Assembly (NCBI RefSeq): GCF_020005365.1
Contig: NZ_JACNML010000001.1
Coordinates: 1-64,000 of the forward strand
Origin: Kangiella shandongensis
GTDB taxonomy: Bacteria > Pseudomonadota > Gammaproteobacteria > Enterobacterales > Kangiellaceae
Length of the DNA stretch: 64,000 nt
Direction of reading: 5' to 3'
The position numbers were made by a program, and so were the translations under genes. The notes beneath the pieces are model-generated. The model ran no database searches. It saw only the letters and a program-made list of their open reading frames with translations, and was not told the origin of the DNA. Of this stretch, positions 54,053-62,751 are shown piece by piece (positions within the stretch are counted from its first letter, which is position 1; each line of letters opens with the position of its first letter).

Positions 54053-55527
54053 TTCACCACCCCAAACAATAATTCCGCCGTCCTTTCTGATAAACCGGCT
54101 GTGAAACTGGTATCAATACCGAAGTAGAAATTTGCAATAACAAAAATCCAGGCCGGGATAAGAATTGCCGGCGGCGCTTCCTTATGCGACTGGTTATTTT
54201 GCAATGGTGCTTTAAAGTAAGCCACTTCAACGATGCGCCAGATATAAGCGATGGCAAGCAAGGAGCCGACCAAAACCAATACCGCAATGGGCCACCAGCC
54301 ATTTTCCAGCAATGCTAAAACCAGATACCACTTACTGACAAAGCCAACCGTCAACGGCACGCCTATTAAGCTTAAGCCACCAATCACGATCGCAGCCATG
54401 GTCCAGGGCATCTGACGCCCTAATCCAGCGAAGTTTTTTATATTAACGTTACCTATTCGATAAACCACACCAGCTAACGCAAGGAAAATAGCACTTTTCA
54501 TTAACGCGTGATTGAACAAGTGTAACAGTGTCGCTGTAAGGCCCGTTTTGTTGCCAATACCCAGTCCCAGGATCATATAACCAATTTGACTGACACTGGA
54601 GTAAGCAAATAGTCGCTTCACATTGGTCTGATAGATGGCAACGATAGAAGCGGCAATAATACCCACTAACCCCAGACTCACCAGTATTTCAGTCAACGGC
54701 AGATGTGAGAATGAAAACTCAAAGCCGTACACGGAGAAAATAAAGCGCAACAAGATATAGATAGCCACCTTGGTCGCCGTAGCTGCCAGAAAGACGGTAG
54801 CGATAGAGGGCGCATAAGCATAAGCGTTCGGCAACCATAAGTGCAGCGGGAATAAAGCCAGCTTCAAACACACACCGACCAGAAAGAACGCGAATGCTGT
54901 AAAGACTGTTTTAGTCTGCTCCACTTCAACCAGTCGCTCGGCCAGGTCGTGCATATTAAGCGTACCGGTCATCATGTACATCAAACCAATACCAATCAGG
55001 ATAAAGGTCGCACCGATGGTCCCCATGATCAAATACTGGTAGGAAGCCCAAAGTGAGCGACGATCATTACCCATGGCAATCATGGTATAAGAAGCTAATG
55101 ACGAAATTTCGAGGAAAACGAAGACGTTAAACGCATCGCCTGTCGCTAAAATGCCCAACAACCCAGTCAAACACAACATATAGGCTATATAAAAGTAGGT
55201 CTGCTTACTCTCTTTCATCTCCTTGTTCAGACTGGAACCAGCAGCCATCAAAGTAACGGTGCTGATGGAAGTGACCAGAATCAGCAAGTAAGCATTTAAC
55301 TCATCAATCCGGTACTCAATACCAATAGGTGCTTCCCAGCCACCCAAAGTATAGACCAGGGTGCCGTGAACATTGACCTGCTGCAATAGCATGATACTGA
55401 CGACAAAAGCCATAATATTGGCCAGCAGCACGAACCAGCGAACAAGCTTCGCTTCACGCAAAATAAAACATATCGGTGCTGCAAGTAATGGAATAATTAC
55501 CTGCAAAATCGGTAAATGTTGAATCAC
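54049..55527 (-). CDS. mrpD: Na+/H+ antiporter subunit MrpD
   Basis: Antiporter-like core subunit of Mrp complexes. Its 492 residues match MrpD. About 14 helices are visible, with the conserved Glu in VFVFLEISSLASY, Lys in CLKLALFPLHLWLPNAYAYAPSIATVF, Lys in ATKVAIYILLRF, and Lys in GFVSKWYLVLALL. It follows mrpC with a 4-bp overlap, as in most Mrp operons. Confidence 0.92.
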   Translation of the reverse strand: MIQHLPILQVIIPLLAAPICFILREAKLVRWFVLLANIMAFVVSIMLLQQVNVHGTLVYTLGGWEAPIGIEYRIDELNAYLLILVTSISTVTLMAAGSSLNKEMKESKQTYFYIAYMLCLTGLLGILATGDAFNVFVFLEISSLASYTMIAMGNDRRSLWASYQYLIMGTIGATFILIGIGLMYMMTGTLNMHDLAERLVEVEQTKTVFTAFAFFLVGVCLKLALFPLHLWLPNAYAYAPSIATVFLAATATKVAIYILLRFIFSVYGFEFSFSHLPLTEILVSLGLVGIIAASIVAIYQTNVKRLFAYSSVSQIGYMILGLGIGNKTGLTATLLHLFNHALMKSAIFLALAGVVYRIGNVNIKNFAGLGRQMPWTMAAIVIGGLSLIGVPLTVGFVSKWYLVLALLENGWWPIAVLVLVGSLLAIAYIWRIVEVAYFKAPLQNNQSHKEAPPAILIPAWIFVIANFYFGIDTSFTAGLSERTAELLFGVVK

Positions 55528-55892
55528 TCTGTAGAACCCTCTTGCTGCAAGTCTTTTTCTTGAATAACGTCTTCTTCTACAGTGCCGTATGCTTCTTTAA
55601 TGCGCACAGCCAGAGCAAGGCCCAGAGCTGTTGTCGCCACACCAACGACAATCGCCGTCAGAATAAGCACGTGAGGCAAAGGGTTTGTGTAGACTTCATA
55701 TTGATCATCGAGAATGGGCGCAGTGCCACCGATAACCTTACTGATACTGATGTATAAGATGAAGACTGAAGTCTGAAAAATGGTCAACCCCATTAACTTT
55801 TTGACCAAATTACCGTGGGCGATAACAATATAAAACCCACTCATCATTAGTAATATTACAATCCAGTAATTGTACTGTTCGAGAAAATTCAT
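55524..55892 (-). CDS. mrpC: Na+/H+ antiporter subunit MrpC (NuoK-like)
   Basis: Small three-helix subunit homologous to NuoK of complex I. Helices lie at about 10-27, 32-52 and 75-97. The signature is NLVKKLMGLTIFQTSVFILYISISKV and PLPHVLILTAIVVGVATTALGLALAVRI. The 122 residues are normal. The end is acidic and hydrophilic. It overlaps the genes on both sides by 4 bp. Confidence 0.93.
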   Translation of the reverse strand: MNFLEQYNYWIVILLMMSGFYIVIAHGNLVKKLMGLTIFQTSVFILYISISKVIGGTAPILDDQYEVYTNPLPHVLILTAIVVGVATTALGLALAVRIKEAYGTVEEDVIQEKDLQQEGSTE

Positions 55893-56878
55893 GCCGTCTC
55901 CTCTTCAGTTTTGCCAATTCTTCTGGCAAAGGTTAAGAAGATCAAAATCATTGCCGTTGCAACAGTGATACCAACGCCCAGCTCAATCACGATAATGCCA
56001 ATATGCTGGCCAGTTACATCGTTCTCGGCTAATACGCTGTAATTCAGATAGGTGCCGCCATTCAACATACTGGCGATACCCACGCTGCCATAAATCAGTA
56101 CGCCCAAAGCCGAAAGCACTTTAACCACAGGCACAGAAACAGCTTTTCGAGTCTGCTCGATACCAAACAACATGGCGTAAAGAATAATGCTCGAAGCAAA
56201 AATCACACCCGCCTGGAATCCTCCACCGGGACTATATTCGCCGTGAAACTGTACGTATAAGGCGAACAGCATAATCGGTGGAATCAAAATCTTGCTGACG
56301 ATACGTAAGATCTTATGCTGCAACATTGGGACGGGCTTTTCACTGTCTGCACGCTCGACGCGAGCAAACTCAAGCAATGCCAGAACACCGATAACAGCAG
56401 TGAATACCACCACTACTTCACCAAAGGTATCGAAACCACGATAACTGGCTAACACCGAAGTAACGATATTGGGAATATCAATATCCTGTGCCGACTGCTG
56501 AATATAGTAAGGGGCGACATGGGTTTGTGCCGGTGCCGATGGCGAACCGAAAGCCGGCATATCCACCGTACCCATGACGAGCATAATGCCCGTCACAATA
56601 ACCACGCTGAGGGCTATCTTGGGATGGTGTAGCTTTCTATTTTCAAAGCGCCCGGTCATGGTCAGGGTCGTCAACATCAGAATCGTTGAAATACCGGCGC
56701 CAACCGCAGCTTCAGTAAAAGCAACGTCAACCGCATCCATTAAAACAAAGAACCCAGCCGATAACAGGCTGTAAATCCCCGTTAGCATGACTGAAGCAAA
56801 CAGGTCCTTAGTGAAGGCTAAGGACAGAGCTGTCATCGCTAAGAACGCCAACAATATGACATTAATTAAAATTTCTAT
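55889..56878 (-). CDS. mrpB: Fused MrpA C-terminal/MrpB subunit (MbhD-MbhE-MbhF-like), apparent ATA start
   Basis: One protein joins three units: a DUF4040/MbhD-like part (ASVMLTGIYSLLSAGFFVLMD, DVAFTEAAVGAGIST), an MbhE-like part (VTSVLASYRGFDTFGEVVVVF) and MrpB/MbhF (QFHGEYSPGGGFQAGVIFASS). In canonical Mrp the first two are the tail of MrpA. The annotated-style start would be a TTG at 56854 with no ribosome site. Upstream the frame stays open to ATA at 56878-56876, 7 bases after AAGGAG, giving (M)EILINVILLAF, the usual family start. I use 56878. Confidence 0.85.
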   Translation of the reverse strand: MEILINVILLAFLAMTALSLAFTKDLFASVMLTGIYSLLSAGFFVLMDAVDVAFTEAAVGAGISTILMLTTLTMTGRFENRKLHHPKIALSVVIVTGIMLVMGTVDMPAFGSPSAPAQTHVAPYYIQQSAQDIDIPNIVTSVLASYRGFDTFGEVVVVFTAVIGVLALLEFARVERADSEKPVPMLQHKILRIVSKILIPPIMLFALYVQFHGEYSPGGGFQAGVIFASSIILYAMLFGIEQTRKAVSVPVVKVLSALGVLIYGSVGIASMLNGGTYLNYSVLAENDVTGQHIGIIVIELGVGITVATAMILIFLTFARRIGKTEEETA

Positions 56879-56886
56879 GACTCGAC

Positions 56887-56892
56887 TCCTTA
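56887..56892 (-). promoter_or_regulatory. Ribosome binding site pointing to an ATA start
   Basis: AAGGAG on the minus strand lies between the mrpG stop and the mrpB coding frame, seven bases ahead of ATA (56878). No ATG, GTG or TTG sits at usable spacing. Confidence 0.65.
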
Positions 56893-57267
56893 TTATTGTT
56901 CATCATCAGACGTATTTTGACGTCCGAACTTGTTCAATACATCTTCCTTATCGTTTTTATGGCTTCCTTGCATTGGACGAAGACCACCATGCAGTGCAGC
57001 TTTTGCTAGCGCATGACTGGCCGTCGGACTGGTAATTAAGATAAACAGCAAAATCAATATTAACTTAACCAGGACAATGACCTCGCCTCCGGTTTGAAGC
57101 ATTAATCCAATCAGGATTAAGCCACTGCCTAAAGTATCCGTCACGCTTGCTGCGTGCATGCGACTAAAGAATTCAGGAAAACGATGAATTCCAATCGCAC
57201 CGGAAAAGCAAATAAAGCCGCCAATGATGAGTAGCGCCCAGCTTAAACCATCGATAAAGAAGCTCAT
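56893..57267 (-). CDS. mrpG: Na+/H+ antiporter subunit MrpG
   Basis: Small membrane subunit with three helices (about 8-26, 45-62, 64-82). The family signature is GAIGIHRFPEFFSRMHAASVTDTLGSGLILIG, then ITSPTASHALAKAALHGGL. The 124 residues are normal. The hydrophilic tail is slightly longer than usual. It overlaps mrpF by 4 bp. Confidence 0.92.
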   Translation of the reverse strand: MSFFIDGLSWALLIIGGFICFSGAIGIHRFPEFFSRMHAASVTDTLGSGLILIGLMLQTGGEVIVLVKLILILLFILITSPTASHALAKAALHGGLRPMQGSHKNDKEDVLNKFGRQNTSDDEQ

Positions 57268-57536
57268 TTAACCTCCTCTTCTGGATCAGCTTTTTTGTAC
57301 TCAAAAAAGCGTAATACGCCAATGATGGCGATAAAGTTGATCAGGGCATAAACAAGTGCCACATCCAGAAAGTCCGGGCGCCCCATCAAATACCCTAAAA
57401 TCGCAATGAATAAAACGGTTTTGGTACCGAACATATTAACGGCCAATATGCGGTCATATAGCGTTGGCCCTATAAAAGCGCGCACTAAAGCCAACGCCAT
57501 GGCTACCAAAATGGCAATTATAGCGGCTAGAAACAT
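57264..57536 (-). CDS. mrpF: Na+/H+ antiporter subunit MrpF
   Basis: Three-helix subunit of 90 residues. The signature is RAFIGPTLYDRILAVNMFGTKTVLFIAILGYLMGRPDFLDVALVYALINFIAIIGVLRF. It is placed directly between mrpE and mrpG, with overlaps of 1 and 4 bp. Confidence 0.93.
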   Translation of the reverse strand: MFLAAIIAILVAMALALVRAFIGPTLYDRILAVNMFGTKTVLFIAILGYLMGRPDFLDVALVYALINFIAIIGVLRFFEYKKADPEEEVK

Positions 57537-58024
57537 TATTCCTCCAAACGCTTAACACGACGATCCATATCTCCGCCTTGAAGATATTCAATCGCATCAT
57601 AGGACAGTGCGTACACAATCATTGTGTCGCCTTCAATATCAAGAGTCGTAGTTCCGGGGGTTAACGTAATGGAGTTAGCATAAATAGTTTTCCCCATATC
57701 CGTTTCTTGGCTCATCGGGAGTCGCGCAACAACAGGATCCAGAGACTTTGGACCTTTCCAAATACGTTTTATAACAGAGAGGTTGGATTCCACCAGGGCT
57801 TTCAGTAACCACAACCAGTAAACAATGATTCGACGGCTGACCTGTAATGGCTGAGATTCTTCATCCAGAATATTCAAACGGAAAGCCATAAAAACCACAA
57901 AAGCCACCGACACAGCACCTAGCGATAATAGCAAACCATTAAAGAAACCTGAGTTACCAATCCAGATGAGTGATAACACAACAATTAGACTGATGATATA
58001 GCGAAGATTTGTTTTTTTCTTCAT
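57536..58024 (-). CDS. mrpE: Na+/H+ antiporter subunit MrpE
   Basis: First gene of the operon. Two to three N-terminal helices are followed by a cytoplasmic domain with the MrpE pattern LLKALVESNLSVIKRIWKGPKSLDPVVARLPM, then GKTIYANSITLTPGTTTLDIEGDTMIVYALSYDA. The 162 residues are normal. The 382-base region upstream should hold the promoter. Confidence 0.93.
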   Translation of the reverse strand: MKKKTNLRYIISLIVVLSLIWIGNSGFFNGLLLSLGAVSVAFVVFMAFRLNILDEESQPLQVSRRIIVYWLWLLKALVESNLSVIKRIWKGPKSLDPVVARLPMSQETDMGKTIYANSITLTPGTTTLDIEGDTMIVYALSYDAIEYLQGGDMDRRVKRLEE

Positions 58025-58406
58025 GTAGTTTTATAGCACCTTATTCGCAGCGACTGCCAAGCCCCAAAATCCCGCATGGCTTGTAGCCGATGTTATGCAA
58101 TTACCAACAAAGTCAAAAGATTGTAGCAACCCCCCAAATACCGCGCAAGCACCGCACTGAGCAGTAATTAGACAAAAATCACTCCCGAATAACTACATAA
58201 ATAAGCTGTCTATAAAAGTAACTTTTTTTTACTTTTTATGTTCGGGTAAAACAAATCGACGGTTTCGGACAAAAGATATTAAGCCGTCCCATCAATTGGT
58301 TTGTTAGAGCGTTACGAATCAATACTGTATGGCTTTTACGCATAGCGGCTCCGATTTAGCTTCAGGTGCTCAGTCGTGAGAGACTAATCAGTACACACTT
58401 ATGCGG
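58025..58406. other. Intergenic region between dnaQ and mrpE
   Basis: No gene, clear terminator or strong repeat is seen in this 382-base gap. It must hold the promoter of the antiporter operon. The part near 58190-58250 is AT-rich. No operator was recognised. Confidence 0.5.
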
Positions 58407-59102
58407 TCATAAATCACTCCATAGCGCGTTATCCATACTGTTAATTTTTCCTTGATGTGCTTTAAGTTCGTCGTTTGTGGCCTTAATTACCTTTAAAGCA
58501 GGTCGATCTTTCGATAACTTCCTTACTTTTAATTCGCTGCCATCATTGCTGGATGTCGTTTGTTGACCTAAAGTCAGATTGGTTTGACCGCCTGTCATGC
58601 GCAGATAAACGTCTGCTAAAATCTCCGAGTCAAGCAAAGCGCCATGGAGATCACGGTGACTGTTATCAATATCGTAACGCTTACAGAGTGCGTCCAGACT
58701 GTTGCGTTGACCAGGGTGCATCTGCCTTGCCAGAACTAAAGTATCCAGTACAGTACAGTAATCGGTCGTCTTACCCTTACTGGGATCATAAAGTTTTAGC
58801 TCATGGTCAATAAATCCCACGTCGAACGGCGCGTTATGAATGACGAGCTCTGCCCCGTCAATATATTCTAAGAACTGCCCGGCAACCTCATCGAACGTCG
58901 GCTTATCGGCAAGGAATTCATTGGTAATGCCGTGCACTTCGATTGCCCCCTCGTCGATTTCACGATCGGGCTTGATGTATTGATGATAATGATTCCCCGT
59001 CAACTTACGGTTAACCATCTCGACACAACCAATTTCAATAATACGATGCCCATCGGATGGTTCTAAACCGGTGGTTTCTGTATCCAGTACAATCTGTCTC
59101 AT
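58407..59102 (-). CDS. dnaQ: DNA polymerase III epsilon subunit (3'-5' proofreading exonuclease)
   Basis: Proofreading subunit of the replicative polymerase. The DEDDh exonuclease motifs are present: Exo[22 protein letters not shown], Exo[16 protein letters not shown] and Exo[22 protein letters not shown]. The C-terminal tail (from about 185) would bind the alpha subunit. Its 231 residues are near the E. coli length (243). Its ATG overlaps the rnhA stop by 4 bp, so here the two genes run in the same direction, unlike the divergent E. coli pair. Confidence 0.96.
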   Translation of the reverse strand: MRQIVLDTETTGLEPSDGHRIIEIGCVEMVNRKLTGNHYHQYIKPDREIDEGAIEVHGITNEFLADKPTFDEVAGQFLEYIDGAELVIHNAPFDVGFIDHELKLYDPSKGKTTDYCTVLDTLVLARQMHPGQRNSLDALCKRYDIDNSHRDLHGALLDSEILADVYLRMTGGQTNLTLGQQTTSSNDGSELKVRKLSKDRPALKVIKATNDELKAHQGKINSMDNALWSDL

Positions 59103-59551
59103 GGTTCTTTCTGCTCACTTAATACTTTCTCAACACCCAAATTGGCTAATTCATCGGCAATTTCATTCTCAGGATGACCACTATGGCCTTTCACCCAGTG
59201 CCAGTTAATCCGATGCTTTGCCACCTGCTCATCCAATGCCTGCCACAAGTCTTTGTTTTTCACAGGCTTCTTGCTGGCCGTTTTCCAACCTTTAGCTTTC
59301 CATCCCTCTAACCATTGGTTGATACCATTTTTTACATACACCGAGTCAGTAGTTAATTCGACCTGACAGGAACGTTTTAACGCTTTCAGCGCTTCGATTG
59401 CGGCTGTCAGCTCCATACGGTTATTAGTAGTTTCAAGTTCCCCGCCATACAAGCGCTTTTCGTGGTCGCCGTAACGGAGTAAAGCTCCCCAGCCGCCAGG
59501 GCCCGGGTTTCCCTTGCAGGCACCATCAGTATAAATTTCAATTTTTTTCAC
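59099..59551 (-). CDS. rnhA: Ribonuclease HI
   Basis: Cleaves RNA in RNA-DNA hybrids. Active-site acids are in [20 protein letters not shown] (Asp), [14 protein letters not shown] (Glu), [15 protein letters not shown] (Asp) and [12 protein letters not shown] (Asp). The basic protrusion [19 protein letters not shown] is present, as in E. coli. Its 150 residues are typical. It lies 37 bp after the methyltransferase gene. Confidence 0.96.
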   Translation of the reverse strand: MKKIEIYTDGACKGNPGPGGWGALLRYGDHEKRLYGGELETTNNRMELTAAIEALKALKRSCQVELTTDSVYVKNGINQWLEGWKAKGWKTASKKPVKNKDLWQALDEQVAKHRINWHWVKGHSGHPENEIADELANLGVEKVLSEQKEP

Positions 59552-59588
59552 AGTGTCTCTTATCGTTATTGTTCACAATGTTGCGAGT

Positions 59589-60281
59589 TTAAACATTTGC
59601 CAGCTTACCGCCTAACGCAATGGCTTCCCGTTGCTCAAGTGGCGAAACCGGGGTCATGGTTGAGACCTTCTTCTCCGCTTTCACCATATAGGCAATAGGA
59701 GCAGACAACCAGGCCTTAGACATCTCCGACTTCTTCTCAAATTCTTTAAATCCACGCCACCAGGGGCAACCAATCGCCTCAATTTCCAGCGTTTTGAAAC
59801 CAAGTAAATTTAGCCATTCCTGATAACGTCGAATACCTATCGGTTGCAAAGGTAAGCTTTTTTTGCGGCGATTCAGATGCATTCTGGCTTTCATCATCCA
59901 AGGATTCATCGGCGCATATAGTAACACATAGAGCAGGCCTTGAGGTGCTAATGCTCGGTGCACCTCACCTAAAAGAACACCAGGGTTATTTCCGTATTCG
60001 AGAGCATGGCTTAAGATGACCGCCTGCATAGAATCAGTCATAATAGGCAATTGATCCGGCCTGGCCTCAATACAATGTCCGAGACCATCCCCTAGCCGGA
60101 TATGGTACTCGAACACGTTATCTGGCAAGCTCAAACTTTGAGTCAGGCTATCCAGACTCAACAGGTAACCACCATGGTATTCCTCAAGATGCTGTTGCAA
60201 CCATTCCTGCCATAGGTAACGAATGCGGTTTCCCGCTGGCATCGTTGGCCAACTGAGCTCAAATAATCGTTCCATTCCCAT
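59589..60281 (-). CDS. SAM-dependent methyltransferase, YafS-like
   Basis: Class I methyltransferase of about 230 residues whose SAM loop is weakly conserved. Visible pieces are QAVILSHALEYGNNPGVLLGEVHRALAPQGLLYVLLYAPMNPWMM and the end pattern RRYQEWLNLLGFKTLEIEAIGCPWWRG. Its place between gloB and rnhA is the same as yafS in E. coli. Target unknown. It is divergent from gloB over 89 bp. Confidence 0.8.
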   Translation of the reverse strand: MGMERLFELSWPTMPAGNRIRYLWQEWLQQHLEEYHGGYLLSLDSLTQSLSLPDNVFEYHIRLGDGLGHCIEARPDQLPIMTDSMQAVILSHALEYGNNPGVLLGEVHRALAPQGLLYVLLYAPMNPWMMKARMHLNRRKKSLPLQPIGIRRYQEWLNLLGFKTLEIEAIGCPWWRGFKEFEKKSEMSKAWLSAPIAYMVKAEKKVSTMTPVSPLEQREAIALGGKLANV

Positions 60282-60370
60282 CCATCAGTTGCTAGGCTTA
60301 AACCAGTCTTGTACAGTAAGGTCATGCTAACCCGAGACCCTATAGCACGCAAACACTCTACAGTATAATT

Positions 60371-61141
60371 ATGAAAGTCATCCCACTTGAAGCCTTTAGC
60401 GATAACTATATCTGGGTTATTAAAGCCCCAAATGGCTCTGCCGTGGCAGTCGTTGATCCCGGTGATGCCAACCCGGTTATCGAATACCTGGAGCGTCATC
60501 AGCTAAGCCTGGAAACCATTTTAATCACCCACCACCACCCCGATCATGTCGGTGGCGTCAATGCGCTCAAAGAGCGCTATTCATGCCGCGTGTTTGCCCC
60601 ACTCCACGACCAGCAGCCGTTCTCTGATCAGGACTTAACAGAGGGCGACCAGATCTCCATACTCAATGGCAACTACCACTTTGGGGTTATTGAAGTACCA
60701 GGCCACACCATGGGCCATATCGCTTTCTACGGTCACGGAGCCTTGTTCTGTGGCGATACCCTGTTTAAAGCAGGCTGTGGTCGCATGTTTGAAGGAACAC
60801 CGCCAGTGTTTTACCAATCCCTGCAAAAACTAGCACAGTTACCGACTGACACTAAAGTTTATTGTACCCACGAGTATACCCTGGCTAATTTACGCTTTGC
60901 CCAATCCGTGGAACCCGACAATACGGCAATAACCGAAGCTATTAAGCACTCAGAGAAACTCAGGGCAGAGGGGAAGCCTACCCTGCCATCCACAATTGGC
61001 GAAGAATTAAGCTTTAATCCTTTTCTTCGTTGTGATCAAAAAACTCTTCAGGAAGTGGCCGGCCACGCGAGCATGGAAAAAACTTTCTCTGATCCTGTCC
61101 GAACTTTTGCTACAATCCGCCAACTAAAAGATAATTTTTAA
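60371..61141 (+). CDS. gloB: Hydroxyacylglutathione hydrolase (glyoxalase II)
   Basis: Second step of methylglyoxal detoxification: hydrolysis of S-lactoylglutathione. It is a metallo-beta-lactamase fold protein with the two-metal motif THHHPDHVGG, further ligands in PGHTMGHIAFYG and CGDTLFKAGCGRMFEG, then CTHEYTLANLRFA. The C-terminal substrate domain ends with the conserved NPFLRCDQ. Its 256 residues are normal. It is followed by mltD after 14 bp. Confidence 0.96.
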   Translation: MKVIPLEAFSDNYIWVIKAPNGSAVAVVDPGDANPVIEYLERHQLSLETILITHHHPDHVGGVNALKERYSCRVFAPLHDQQPFSDQDLTEGDQISILNGNYHFGVIEVPGHTMGHIAFYGHGALFCGDTLFKAGCGRMFEGTPPVFYQSLQKLAQLPTDTKVYCTHEYTLANLRFAQSVEPDNTAITEAIKHSEKLRAEGKPTLPSTIGEELSFNPFLRCDQKTLQEVAGHASMEKTFSDPVRTFATIRQLKDNF

Positions 61142-61155
61142 CTAAAATAACGTTT

Positions 61156-62697
61156 ATGAAGCGCATTGCATTATTATCACTGCTGGTTTTAACGGCCTGC
61201 AGTACATTAAAAAAAGAATCACCGAACGACATTAGCAATAGTAAAAAAGCTAAGGAAAATCAACCACTCCCAGCACCGGACCTGGAACAGGGAGAGCGTT
61301 CACCCGAAGTCGAACTGGTGACGAAAGATCTAAAACCCGAAGCGCCTGAAAATTTATGGGACGTTTTAAGTGCAGAACAAAGCTTAACCAGTCTTTCCAA
61401 TAGCCGAATCACTCAACACAAAAAGCGCTTTTTAAGACATAAGGACTTGCTGGTCAAGCGTGCTAACAAAGCCGCGCCCTATTTGCATTATATTATCAAC
61501 GAATTACACAAACGCGATATGCCCGTTGAGTTGGCCTTCACTCCAATGGTGGAAAGTAATTTTGACCCTCTCGCTCACTCAGTAGTGCAGGCAGCTGGGC
61601 TGTGGCAGTTTATGCCACGCACGGCCAGAGGCTTCGGTCTTCAAATCGATCAGTGGTACGACGGCCGACGCGATGTGGTGGCCTCTACTCAGGCAGCATT
61701 AGACTATTACGAATACCTTAATGACATGTTTGATGGCGACTGGTTACTGACCGTAGCGGCTTACAACGTGGGACAAGGTAATGTCCTTAAAGCCATCAAG
61801 CGCAACCGACGCCAGGGCAAACCAACCGATTATTGGTCATTACGCTTGCCCCGGGAAACCATGCGCCATGTCCCCAAATGGATCGCTTTATCTAAAATTT
61901 TCCTCAATCCGCAGGACTATAACGTTGACCTGCCTTTTATCGAAAATACGCCTGCATTCACAGAAGTAACCGTTGATGCGCCAGCGAATCTGATGGAGCT
62001 GGCCAAAATTGCCCATATCAATAAATCTGAGTTTTATCGGTTAAATCCAGCATATAACAAGTTATTTATTCCGGAAGAACATGGCCAGGCGACCATACTG
62101 GTACCAACCAAAAATATTCAATTATTCCAAAAAGGTTTAATGAATATAAACCCTGGGCAAAGCCTGGGTTTACTCACCTATACCGTAAAGTCTGGTGATA
62201 ACCTGAGTCTTATCGCCAAAAAACATAAAACTTCCGTTCCAACTTTAAAGAGTATTAATAAGCTCAAATCAGATTTCTTACAAGTTGGACAGGTTCTAAA
62301 AATGCCTGGCTTTGCTAATGCTTCTGAGCACGAACTGAATTTCATGGCCACTCTCGATAAAAACCGTCAACGTCGGCGTTACCAGACCTACCGGGTACGC
62401 AGTGGTGATAATTTGTGGAGTATCGGAAAACGCTTCGGGGTCAGCTCTTCGAAAATAGCACGTTGGAATAATATCAGTAAAAACAGTACCTTACGCATAG
62501 GTCAAAAACTCAAAGTCTGGTCCAAACGCTATGCCAGTTACGCCTCAGCGAAAACCTCATACCGTGTAAAATCCGGTGATTCACTATCAACCATTGCTCG
62601 TAAGTTTAAAGTAAAAGTCAGCCAGCTCACCAAATGGAACCGTCTGTCGCGGAATAGCATCATTCGACCGGGGCAAACACTGACGATTTACCGTTAA
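61156..62697 (+). CDS. mltD: Membrane-bound lytic murein transglycosylase D
   Basis: Outer-membrane lipoprotein that cuts peptidoglycan. The lipobox is LLVLTAC. The transglycosylase domain (about 100-240) has the catalytic Glu in PMVESNFDPLAHS, then GLWQFMPRTARGFGL and VAAYNVGQGNV. Three LysM sugar-binding domains follow: YTVKSGDNLSLIAKKH (about 342), YRVRSGDNLWSIGKRF (about 414) and YRVKSGDSLSTIARKF (about 470). Its 513 residues are longer than E. coli MltD (452, two LysM), which fits the third LysM. Confidence 0.95.
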   Translation: MKRIALLSLLVLTACSTLKKESPNDISNSKKAKENQPLPAPDLEQGERSPEVELVTKDLKPEAPENLWDVLSAEQSLTSLSNSRITQHKKRFLRHKDLLVKRANKAAPYLHYIINELHKRDMPVELAFTPMVESNFDPLAHSVVQAAGLWQFMPRTARGFGLQIDQWYDGRRDVVASTQAALDYYEYLNDMFDGDWLLTVAAYNVGQGNVLKAIKRNRRQGKPTDYWSLRLPRETMRHVPKWIALSKIFLNPQDYNVDLPFIENTPAFTEVTVDAPANLMELAKIAHINKSEFYRLNPAYNKLFIPEEHGQATILVPTKNIQLFQKGLMNINPGQSLGLLTYTVKSGDNLSLIAKKHKTSVPTLKSINKLKSDFLQVGQVLKMPGFANASEHELNFMATLDKNRQRRRYQTYRVRSGDNLWSIGKRFGVSSSKIARWNNISKNSTLRIGQKLKVWSKRYASYASAKTSYRVKSGDSLSTIARKFKVKVSQLTKWNRLSRNSIIRPGQTLTIYR

Positions 62698-62705
62698 TTC
62701 TCCAA

Positions 62706-62735
62706 TAAAAAAGGGCCCGTTCAGGCCCTTTTTTA
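62706..62735. terminator. Bidirectional terminator between mltD and natB
   Basis: AAAAAAGGGCC and GGCCCTTTTTT flank a CGTTCA loop, giving T-runs on both strands. It lies between the convergent gloB-mltD and natAB operons. Confidence 0.9.
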
Positions 62736-62751
62736 TTGCTCGAACAGTAAC

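Noticed and set aside
58105-58115. CCAACAAAG in the dnaQ-mrpE gap
   Set aside because: The tail motif is present by itself without head, stem or tip.
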